A stretch of DNA of 64,000 nucleotides, taken from the NCBI GenBank assembly GCA_020631735.1, contig CM036170.1, positions 72,803,737 to 72,867,736 of the forward strand, read 5' to 3'. Below are positions 45,405 through 54,910 of this stretch, piece by piece. The stretch comes from Saccharum officinarum. Taxonomy: Eukaryota; Streptophyta; Magnoliopsida; Poales; Poaceae. The first letter of the stretch is position 1. Every line of letters begins with the position of its first letter. The position numbers were made by a program, and so were the translations under genes. Below the pieces are notes generated by a model, which was not told where the DNA came from, searched no databases, and was given only the letters and a program-made list of their open reading frames with translations.

Positions 45405-47751
45405 TCAAGCTTTTTGTTTAGGGACCCAAACTTGAGAGGGGCCCTTGACTTTATCCACTAGTGACTTGGCAACCCATATTTTCTTTGGCCTATTCTTGTT
45501 TGGGGGACCCAAAAACATGACTTTCATCTTTCCATTTGAATCTTTTCTTAGCATATAATGAGCATTGAAAGCGAAAGGTCTAGCATGCTTGGGCAAGGGT
45601 TGTGGTGGTGGAGTTTTGCATTCATGAGCAAAGTGACCTTCTTGACCACACTCAACACATCTCTTTGACTTGGGCTTTGACTTGCTTTGTTGTTGTTGAG
45701 CTTTTGCTTTCTTCTCTTGATTTGCCAAGTACCCAATACCACTTCTATCCATCTTCATTACGGTGTTCATGAGGAGCTCACTTTGCAAATGTTGGCCTCT
45801 TGTGAACTTGCTTAGGCCGGTCTTGAGATGCTCTTTTTCTTGCTTGAGCTTTTTGTTTTCTTCAATGAGTGACTCATTTGTTGGTTGCTTCTCAAGAGCC
45901 ATCAAACCTTTTAGCTTCTTGTTCTCATTTGCAAGCTTCTCATTTTCACTCTTAATCTTGGCATAATCATCATGGTTGCTTGACTCAACCACACTCTTGC
46001 CTTTGCTACTAGAACCTCGCTCAATGCTTTCAATGATCAAGTCATCACATGATGTAGCTATATCACACTTAACAACATGGTTAGTAGCATCATGTGTCTC
46101 AAGAGCAAGTTCATTAGCAACCACAAGACTATCATAATCAATTTTTAATGTGGTGTATTTGTCCTTTAGAGAATTGTGTCTAGTGATGAGCTCATCATGC
46201 TTCTTCTCAAGTTTATCATGTTGATCTTTAAGCTCTTTATAGGAGGTTTTGAGTTCCTTGAGAGTGGAAGACATCACTTCATTTTGAACTCTAAGCTCAC
46301 CACTAGTCTTTTGAATATTTTCAAGCTTTGATGAGAGTGATTCATTTTCATTTTGAAGATCATCATTTTCACTTCTAGTTCTTCTTATGATTTTAGTGTA
46401 TTTGTTTAACAATTTTACAAGTTCATCATAAGAAGGTGAGTCATATTCATCATCACTATCACTATCGTCATCATCATCACTATCATGGTTTTGTACCTTT
46501 CGTTCACCCTTGGCCATAAGGCATAGGTGAGTAGTGGACGATGATGGTGAAGGAGGCGGTGAAGGTGGTGATGAAGATGTTGGTGAAGATGATGGCCCAT
46601 CACAAATGCGGCAATCTTCTCTTTCTCATCATTGCTCTCATCTTCGGAGGACTCACATGATGATTCAATGTCGGTGAGCCAATCACCAACAATGTATGCC
46701 TTTCCTCCCTTCTTTTTCTTGTGGAACTCCTTCTTTTTGCCATCCTTCTTCTTGTATGGCTTGTTCCTCTTCTTCTCTTCTTCTTCATCACTTGAATCAT
46801 TTTTCTTGCCCTTGTTCTTGTTCTTGTACTTGTCTTTTGGTGGTCTAGGGCATTGATGAGCTAGATGACCAAGTTCACCACAATTGTAGCAATCCATCTC
46901 CGAGATTGGCTTTCTCTTGCTACTTGTGAAGAATTTCTTCTTCTTGCCATCGAACTTGATGCCACTCTTGTTAAGCTTCTTTAACATCTTGGTGGTCTTT
47001 CTCACCATGAGTGCAAGTGATTCATCATCAACATCACTATCACTTGAACTTTCTTGCACCATCATGGCTTGGCCTTTCATCTTCTTCTTGTCATGACTAG
47101 CTTTGAAGGCCAAGTCTTTCTTCTTGGAAGATGATGAGCCCTCTTCCGGAGTGATATGCATGTACATCTCATGAGCATTGATTTTCCCCAAAACTTGAGT
47201 TGGTGTTGCGGTGGAAAGATCACTTTGGTGAAGCACGGTGACAATATGTCCATACTTCTCAACGGGAAGCACACTCAAGATCTTCCTTGCAACATCCGAT
47301 TGGCTCATTTTGGTGAGCCCAAGAGCATTGAGGTCCTCTACAAGAACATTCAAGCGAGTGTACATGTCATTAGCACTTTCTTTGGGAAGCATCTCAAAAG
47401 AATTAATTTTCTTTAAGGCTATGTGATAGCGTTCCTCACGCTCACTCTTAGTTCCCTCATGGAGAGCACAAAGATTTTCCCACAATTCATGAGCGTTCTT
47501 TGCATTACGCACGCGATTGAAGATATCTTTGCCTAAGCCCCGGTAGAGTGCATTTTTGGCCTTTGCATTCCACCGGTCGTACTTCTCCTCGTCACCACTT
47601 GGGTTAGCGGGATCCCTTATGGGGGAAGCCCTTCGGTTGCGGCTCTAAGGCACCCAACATCTATGGCTTCGAGGTATGCCTCCATACGAATTTTCCAATA
47701 TGGAAAATCGTCTCCCTCAAAAGTAGGAGGTGGTCCTTCCCCATTAGACAT
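45405..47751 (-). pseudogene. Element D gag, long form with two zinc knuckles, frameshifted
   Basis: The start ATG at 47751 lies 54 bases inside the 5' LTR. The N part contains FPYWKIRMEAYL, then the UBN2-type region (HELWENLCALHEG). The first zinc knuckle CYNCGELGHLAHQC is at about 46885, then Lys- and Asp/Glu-rich segments, a long coiled coil (about 46400-45800) and a second knuckle CVECGQEGHFAHEC at about 45645. The frame is broken near 47620 in a C run and near 46550. A very long gag with a coiled-coil region is typical of Sireviruses and may bind host proteins. Stop at 45405. Confidence 0.9.
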
Positions 47752-47790
47752 CTTGCTCTAGGCGGTAAAGCCTAAAAGTAGAGCAACACG

Positions 47791-47804
47791 GCTCCGATAC
47801 CAAT
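47791..47804 (-). promoter_or_regulatory. Primer-binding site of element D
   Basis: The minus strand reads ATTGGTATCGGAGC directly inside the 5' LTR. It is one base different from the TGGTATCAGAGC that pairs with initiator tRNA-Met in most copia elements. Confidence 0.85.
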
Positions 47805-49411
47805 TGAAAGGATCAAGATGCCTAAGAGGGGGGGGTGAATTGGGCTTTTCTAAAAAATAAATGCAAGGAATAAATCCTACAAGCTGGAATTCACCCCTAG
47901 TGTCTACTTGTGTTCCTAGAGAGTCTACCGATACAAAGTTTTGCACCCTAGTTTCCAATCCTAGTCTAGCATGGCAAGTCTAGGAATGTAAACAAGCAAT
48001 GTAAGTAAATACGAGAAAGTAAATGCTTGAATGTAAAGGGGCAAGGAACACGGCGATGTTTTTCCGAGGTATCGGAGAGTCGCCACTCCCCACTAGTCCT
48101 CGTTGGAGCACCCGCGCAAGGGTGTCGCTCCCCCTTGATCCGCGCAAGGATCAAGTGCTCTCTACGGGTTGATTCTTTGACACTCCGTCGCGGTGAATCA
48201 CCCACAACCGCTCACAAGATGAGTTGGGTCATCCACAAGCTCCGTCGGATGAACACCAAACTCCCAATCACCACCAAGCCGTCTAGGTGATGGCGATCAC
48301 CAAGAGTAACAAGCTAGAACTCTCACTTGACCACTACGAGCCTAAATGAGAAAGTGGATGCACACTTGTTACTCTCTAATCGCTAGTGAGGAACTCTCAA
48401 GCTTTGATTCTCAAATCTCTATCCTCACTAGTGCTCTTGCACTACCTTGCACTCCAAAGGTGTTTATCAGCTGATCAAATGAGCAAGAGGCCTCTAAAAG
48501 AGGTGGTGGGGATGTATTTATACACCCCACAGACGAAACGAACCGTTACCTGCTGACTCAGCAAAACTCGAGCTGACCGGACGCGCCGGTCGTACTGACC
48601 GGACGCGCCGGTCGCTCGTAACGGTCAAAAACCGAAAAACACCTAAATGACCGGACGCACCGGTCAGGGGTGACCGGACGCGTCCGATCGTGCGTGGAGC
48701 TTACTGTACTCGCACCGGACGCGTGACCGCGTCCGATCGGTGATGACCGGACGCGTCCGGTCGTCTCAGGACCTTACTGGACTATGACCGGACGCGCCGA
48801 TCACACCCAGGTCGCGTCCGATCGGGTGTTTCCCTTAAGTGACACGTGTTGACTTCTGACCACCGCGTCCGGTCCTCGCGAGGACCGCGTCCGGTGCTCA
48901 GAGCTGAAACCCCAGCCGCGGAACAGAACTGACCGGACGCGTCCGGTCATGCCGAGGACCGCGTCCGGTCACGGGAAAACGACCCGAAACTCTCCGAAAA
49001 GCGTTACAACTTCAACCAAGTTGCTCCAACTGAACTTTGAGCTATTCTAGAGCTGCCTAGCGCCAAGTTTAACAAGTGTGCACCACACCTAAACATAGGA
49101 CTCGCCTAGGTCAAGCTACCCGCTCATGCCCCCCTTTATAGTACGGCCAAAAGAGAAAAACAAAGATCCTAACGACTATTCCAAATGTCTCTCAACACCT
49201 TGACATCCGAAACTAACCGTCCTTAATCTTGACGTCACTCTTTTGAAAACCAAAACGATTTCCATCAAGGGGCATGAATACCATGGTGCCCAAAGCAGTT
49301 AAAACCTCCATGACCTAACTTACCAAAGTTTCTGCAAAACACACGTTAGTCATGGTAACAGGGCGTTGTCATCAATTGCCGAAATCAAACCTCGGGGCCT
49401 AGATGCTTTCA
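47805..49411 (-). repeat. 5' LTR of element D
   Basis: TGAAAG to CTTTCA, 1607 bases with perfect six-base inverted ends. The palindrome cluster lies at 48573-48972, and the TATA box (minus strand GTATAAATAC) at 48514-48523. It is cleaner than the other LTR, which lacks about 25 bases as scattered single-base gaps. Confidence 0.94.
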
Positions 49412-50203
49412 CCTACCCTTTTATAGGGTGAGGGGAGGCCAAGACGACGGGGAGCCTTGAGGTGATGTTTTGTCGATTCCTGTTGAGTTGACTGTAGCGA
49501 CGTGCCTTGGGAATGGCCGGCCATCCCTGGACACCCTGACGTTGTGGGAGACAAGATGGCAAAATGACCCAGAGCGCCATGCCATACCGTCCTTTGAACT
49601 AAGTCGAGCGTCGGGGCTGGGTCGAGGCCGGGTCGAGGCCGGATGGATAATGCCGAATCCCCGATATCGCGGAGAACGGGCCTTGTCTTATCCTCCCTCG
49701 AGGGTGATTGATGGTGAACAGTGCGCGGTAAGGTGGGTATAGTGACGGGTTTCACCTCCCATCACGGGATGGGTGGTAAAACAGTGAGATCTGACACGGG
49801 TATTGTTCCCACGTCGATCCTGGCCGCAGCCATGCCGGTAGGTGGTAGTAGGTAACCGCATTGAATGCTATGGCTTTTGTCCTGGGGTAGGCAAAGAAAA
49901 GGTGTCGAGGTGCTCGGTCCGGGCTCACGCGAGTCGGAGTTTTCCCCAGCGGGCGGTCGAGCCTCGCGCGGGTCGGAGCGCTGTCGAAGTACCTTGCGGC
50001 ATGGGATGGGGCGCGGTCGAGGCGCCCCGTCGAGCGGGCCTCGTACGAGTCGGAGCCGGGGCGCGGTCGAGGCGCCCCGTCGAGCGGGCCTCGTACGAGA
50101 CTGACTGGGTACGCGGTCGAGGCGGGCTATCTTTTATTGCGGTTTCGGTCGTGTTAGTTTTTTGGCGATAGGTGCGGGTACCCCCATACTGTTGGTACCG
50201 ACA
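49412..50203 (-). repeat. 3' LTR of element B, truncated by insertion of D
   Basis: Aligns with 57409-58250 and ends GGTACCGACA. The first 311 bases (equivalent of 57098-57408) are absent because element D lies here. It has two copies of a 50-base GCGCGGTCGAGGCGCCCC unit where the other LTR has three. The break is five bases from the LTR TATA box. Confidence 0.92.
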
Positions 50204-50222
50204 GTAGCCCCCGAGCCTTTGG
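50204..50222 (-). promoter_or_regulatory. Polypurine-like tract of element B
   Basis: The minus strand reads AAAGGCTCGGGGGCTAC directly before the LTR start TGTCGG. The same motif abuts the LTR of element C at 58568-58586. Confidence 0.7.
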
Positions 50223-50403
50223 GTGAGTGTGTGATCACTCTCCTAGAGGTTGGTCAGAATTGGAGTCGTAGCGCCGTGATTTTTTCCGGCGGGGGCGCGC
50301 GAGCGCACCCGCCGGGTGTAGCCCCCGAGGCCTCGGTGGAGTATTGACACTCCTCCGAGGTCTTGTACGCGTTTGATTGGGGAACGATTCGTTGCGGTCA
50401 AGC

Positions 50404-51895
50404 CCCCGAGCCTCGCGCGCGCGAGGTCGATCAGGGTCCCAGCCGTCTTTTGCTACGCGACCCTCACGCTCCTTTTCCGAAAAAAGGAGGAGGGGTGGAG
50501 AACGCCGTACTACCCTCGTTTGGGTGCGAGTTCCGACGATCTCCGGTGAGCTGCTAGCGGGGGAATTTGAGTGAGAGCCCGTGCCCCGTTCGTTAGGGGT
50601 CGGCTAGTGGCCCGGAGGCGCCCTCAAAGATGCCAAGAAGTGGTCGTGTGGATCTCGATTCCCTTCGACAGGATTCGAGGGCTCGATGCCTCCCCCGGAG
50701 GGATTCCTACGACGACCTTCTCCTTCGGCCTCGAATACGTCCTGGGGTGCCTCGAGAGCGTGGCTCGAGCCCTTGGCCATGTACGGGCGCACCCTGGGTC
50801 GTCCCTAACTCTGTTGCTCGAGGGCAGCTGTCGAACCCTGTTCGAGGGCCAGCTTTCGCTCCCTCGAGACTTATTTCGGGCTCGGGGCCCGTTTCTGCGG
50901 TCGGGACCCCGAGCCTCGCGCGCACGAGGTCGATCAAAGTCCCGGTCATCTTTTGCGACCCTCACGCTCCTTTTCTGAAAAAAAGGAGGAGGGGTGGAGA
51001 ATGTTGTACTACCCTCGTTTGGGCGCGAGTTCCGACGATCTCCGGTGAGCTGCTAGCGGGGGAATTCGAGTGAGAGCCCGTGCCCCGTTCGTTAGGGGTC
51101 GGCTAGTGGCCCGGAGGCGCCCTCAAAGATGCCAAGAAGTGGTCGTGTGGATCTCGATTCCCTTCGACAGGATTCGAGGGCTCGATGCCTCCCCCGGAGG
51201 GATTCCTACGACGACCTTCTCCTTCGGCCTCGAATACATCCAGGGGTGCCTCGAGAGCGTGGCTCGAGCCCTTGGCCATGTACGGGCGCACCCTGGGTCA
51301 TCCCTAACTCTGTTGCTCGAGGGCAGCTGTCGAACCCTGTTCGAGGGCCAGCTTTCGCTCCCTCGAGACTTATTCCGGGCTCGGGGCCCGTTTCTGCGGT
51401 CAGGACCCCGAGCCTCGCGCGCACGAGGTCGATCAAAGTCCCGGTCGTCTTTTGCGACCCTCACGCTCCTTTTCTGAAAAAAAAGGAGGAGGGGTGGAGA
51501 ATGTCGTACTACCCTCGTTTGGGCGCGAGTTCCGACGATCTCCGGTGAGCTGCTAGCGGGAGAATTTGAGTAAGAGCCCGTGCCCCGTTCATTAGGGGTC
51601 AGCTAGTGGCCCAGAGGCGCCCTCAAAGATGCCAAGAAGTGGTCGTGTGGATCTCGATTCCCTTCGACAGGATTCGAGGGCTCGATGCCTCCCCCGGAGG
51701 GATTCCTACGACGACCTTCTCCTTTGGCCTCGAATACGTCCTGGGGTGCCTCGAGAGCGTGGCTCGAGCCCTTGGCCATGTACGAGCGCACCCTGGGTCG
51801 TCCCTAACTCTGTTGCTCGAGGGCAGCTGTCGAACCCTGTTCGAGGGCCAGCTTTCGCTCCCTCGAGACTTATTGCGGGCTTCGGGCCCATTTTC
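50404..51895. repeat. Three tandem units of about 499 bp upstream of the antisense gene of B
   Basis: Units begin at about 50404, 50907 and 51406 with CCCCGAGCCTCGCGCG, each followed by TCTCCGGTGAGCTGCTAGCGG and GCCAAGAAGTGGTCGTGTGG at matching positions. Units differ by only a few bases. Element C has one diverged copy (about 58820-59300). The frames that stay open through the units only reflect their similarity and low stop density. Confidence 0.93.
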
Positions 51896-52125
51896 CACAT
51901 ACCTGGGGATATTCGTCTGTGGATCCCTCCCTCGTTCGTTAGCCGGGCGCGTCTTTTGGGGAGGCGAGATCGGCGCGGTAGTGGGCGACGTGGCGTGTGG
52001 TCACGACGTGGGGGACGACCACATGCCCGACTCCTGCGAGATGTAAGGAAACGGTTAGGTGAGCGTATTTAATGCGGGAAACTGTTCCTACCTTCTCGCG
52101 CGGCCATTGGGCTTCCGCCTGGGCA

Positions 52126-52131
52126 TATAAA
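52126..52131 (+). promoter_or_regulatory. TATA box of the antisense gene of B
   Basis: Plus-strand GGGCATATAAAGTT follows a conserved GCGGGAAACTGTTCCTACCTT. Element C has the same block with GGGTATAAGTACG at 59541-59550. Confidence 0.6.
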
Positions 52132-52161
52132 GTTAAGGCCTAGGGGTCAGTCGACGCCGCG

Positions 52162-54099
52162 GTGGTTGCTGGCCCGGAGCCTACTGTCGAGGGGTCCGAA
52201 CCGGCAGAGGTAGCGGCGCTCGATACGGTCGAGATGGGGCCCAGGTCGTCGGCGACGGCCGAGGCTGCCGTTGAGGTCGCGACGGGCGAGGCACCCGTCC
52301 ACGACGCGGAGTGGGCGGGTGCGGACGTGACCATAGAGGAGGTCGCGTCAGCGTCAGGACAGGAGGCGGCCCTGGCGAGGGGGTCGCGGCCGCAACAAGA
52401 CCCGTTGGTAGAGCCAGCGGGCATGGTGGAGGGCGGGGCGGTCGAGCCCCTATCCGGAGCACCGGAAGAAGAGGCGCCGGCTCCGGAGGTGCCAACAGTC
52501 GAGGCACGGGTACCGGAGCCATCGTCGGTCGAGGCGCCGGCTCCGGAGGCGCCGGCGGTCGTTGGTGCCCGCCCTCACCTTACCCTCGACGACATCCCCC
52601 TGGACAAAGGAAAACAAGCGATGGGGTCGAGGGGGGTGAGGTCGCGGATTAGGCCGGTGCCTCGACGGCCGTTGGAGAGGTGAACACTGCGGGCGAGGCC
52701 GGTCCTTCCGCGGGACCGAGAGACGCCCCGGCCGGGTCGTCCTCGTCGTGGCCTGACATCGCCGCGCTGGCGATAGCGCGGGAGAGACGGAGCTGCCGAG
52801 GTGGGGGGGGCCGTCCCTTCAGTTTAGGGACGCTACGAACCCCGACGCCGAGCCCATCTTTGTCTTGAGTGACAAAGATGAGGTGCACCGATGGGAATAC
52901 CTCGAGGGCATCCGCCGGCATCTTGATCGGTTGCTCCGAGTGGCGTCCGGTGCCGTGCGGAGTATGGGAGATGCCACCGAGGTATGATCGACCCGTCGGC
53001 TTTCTCCGTAGTTTTCTTGGTGTCTTTTTCCCTCGGCTTTGTGACCTTTTCGGATTGCATTCAGGAGCTGAAGGAGTACTCCCGCCGCAAGTCGCTCTTC
53101 ATTCGGGATGAGAGTGGCGTGTGGGGCGCGCTGTCCTAGCAATGGGTTCTGGTCGAGGAGGCCCAGAAACGGCTATCCGATCGGAACGCCGAGATGGCTG
53201 AGCTGCGCGTCGCGTACGCGGTGGTGAAAGAAGAAGCGACGCAGGCATGGGCGGCCGAGGCCGTGATGCGCACTGGCATGGACAAGGCTCGGGAGGAGGC
53301 TGCCCAGGCCCGCAGGGATCTCGAGCCCCTGTCCATGCGGGTGAAGGAGCTCGAGGAGGATGTCTCCCAGGTTAGCCTTCAGCGCGACACCCTCAACGTC
53401 GAGGTCACGACGCTGAAGGGAGCCGTCCAAGAGAAGGACGCAGCTCTCGAGTCTGCTCGGCAGGAGATCGAGGCGCTAAAGGCAAGCCATCAGTGATAAG
53501 GACAGCGCCTTCCTGGGGCTCGAGCGAACTTGCGGGGGGCTTCACGATGAGGTCGTGGGCCTGCAGACCCACATCGAGGGTAAGTGTGATTGTTACGGCC
53601 ACGACGTTGAAGGCCCCGCGTTGGGTATTAATTTGTTTGTCATGTTTCAGAGCTGGAGAGAGAGAATCGAGAGGCCCAATCTTCTGCCAACTCCTTCCAG
53701 AGCCTCCTCGAAGCCGAGATCCGGAGGACCCAACTTCTCCAGGGCGCGATCACCACCGTGTGTGACGGTCTGGGGGTCGAGCCCGACGCCGACACCGGGG
53801 AAGATGTTCCGGGGAACTCCTTCGTCCGCCGGATGGTGGCGCTGGGCCGCCTTGCCCGGGAGAAGATACGGGACGGCCTCCATCACGGCGTGAAGAGGGC
53901 GGTGGCCATCGTCCGTTCAGGGTTTGTGTTTGACATGAAGCTCGTCGCCGAGGGTTTCATCACAGACTCGGATCGGACAGACGAGGAGAACGAGGATGCT
54001 TGCGCGGAGCTGATTGAAGCCGCCGAAGAGCCTGGGAGCCGTCTGGCCTCGCTTTTTGAAGCCGAGGTGGTTCCGCCTGCCGACGACGAGGGCCTATGA
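52162..54099 (+). pseudogene. Antisense gene of element B, three exons, N-terminal domain lost
   Basis: Exons about 52162-52981, 53065-53579 and 53651-54099, with GT-AG introns at the same places as in element C. Exon 1 encodes Ala/Glu/Pro-rich sequence, exon 2 a coiled coil (AELRVAYAVVKEEATQAWAAE, VKELEEDVSQVSLQRDTL), and exon 3 a conserved acidic tail (GEDVPGNSFVRRM, REKIRDGLHHGVKRA, DSDRTDEENEDACAEL) to the TGA at 54097-54099. The gypsy-type transposase-like domain that starts this gene in element C is deleted. In-frame stops and shifts in exons 1 and 2 make it inactive as a protein gene. It is transcribed, if at all, opposite to gag and towards its 3' end. Confidence 0.7.
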
Positions 54100-54269
54100 G
54101 CCAAATCTGGGCATGAAGGCCCATGTAATGAGTTAGTATTTCGAATTTTGGTCGTGGCGGCTGCGGAGGCCTTAAAAACTCGAAACATAAACTGGTTCGT
54201 GGTTGATTTAGTTTTACTCGAGCTTTTCTTCCCTTTATCGCTCGGACCGTGTTCTCGCGTGATTTACTT

Positions 54270-54575
54270 AGCACGCAGCTGCACCCTTTGGCGTAAGGGA
54301 GCGAGTGGAGGTACCGTAGCCTCGGAGGCGTAAGTGATCTCGCGGCTCAACTGCCCTCGAGCTTCAGGGTGATGTTGCGGCCTTGTAAATCGTGTGAGAG
54401 CCTGATCTAAGCGACAGGGGGTATGTTCTTTTTTAAATTTAGGAACCGTTGTTTAAATCTTCCTATCGTGAAGGCGTACCTCTAAAAGGTGTAAGGGGTG
54501 AGTGGAGGTACCGTAGCCTCGGAGGCGTAGGTGATGCTCTAGACTCGAGAGCCCTCTCGAACCTTAGGGTGCTCT
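54270..54575. repeat. Duplicated block between convergent genes of element B
   Basis: Two copies of GAGTGGAGGTACCGTAGCCTCGGAGGCGTA at about 54302 and 54501, equivalent to the pair at 219-552 in element A. Confidence 0.7.
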
Positions 54576-54784
54576 TTCAGCGAAGTCGATCTAAGAAGCG
54601 GTTCTTAAATTTTAAAAAAGAGCATAAGTTTTTTCGGGGACCGGGGGTTCCCCCCTTGCAGCCCCCGAGGGAGGGTCGACTCTGGGAGTGCAGGGTCGAT
54701 CCTTCCTCATTACAAAACGAAAGTTTGAACATCGTTGTATTCTTTATTGACGAAAAAGAAAATACAGAGCCTCGAGGTTTTTTA

Positions 54785-54910
54785 AGGAAAGAAGCGACAT
54801 AGCTGTTCAATGTTCCAAGCGTTGGTGAGGATTTCGCCCTTCTCCTTGGATAGCTTGTAGGTGCCCGGCTTTAGTACTTTTGCGATGATGTACGGCCCTT
54901 CCCATGGTGG
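54785..54910 (-). pseudogene. Relic of the pol 3' end and pol-deletion junction of B
   Basis: The minus strand encodes the last about 40 residues of integrase ending AWNIEQLCRFFP at the TAA near 54790. At about 54910 (CCCATGGTGG/CCTCGAGG) it joins directly to gag sequence that in element A lies 4.1 kb away (878 to about 4970). Confidence 0.85.

Larger units (their letters stand above)
35995..49411 (-). mobile_element. Element D: Sirevirus-type Ty1/copia retrotransposon, 13.4 kb
   Basis: Two LTRs of about 1.6 kb bound it, with matching TGAA...TTCA termini. In minus-strand order it has a primer site of the initiator-Met type, a long gag with two zinc knuckles, protease, integrase, copia-type RT and RNase H, a third ORF, and two purine-rich tracts. 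Integrase before RT defines Ty1/copia. The large gag, extra ORF, repeated purine tracts and palindromic LTR motifs fit the Sirevirus lineage. A five-base duplication is partly visible: CCTAC at 49412-49416 and TAC before 35995, the rest being N. It is inserted in the 3' LTR of element B. Confidence 0.93.

Noticed and set aside
48027..48290. ORFs inside the D LTRs
   Set aside because: LTR sequence is non-coding; the frame is not kept in the other LTR.
50571..51548. Three repeated 135-147 codon ORFs in B
   Set aside because: They repeat because the DNA unit repeats; no start context or domain, and equally open frames exist on the other strand.
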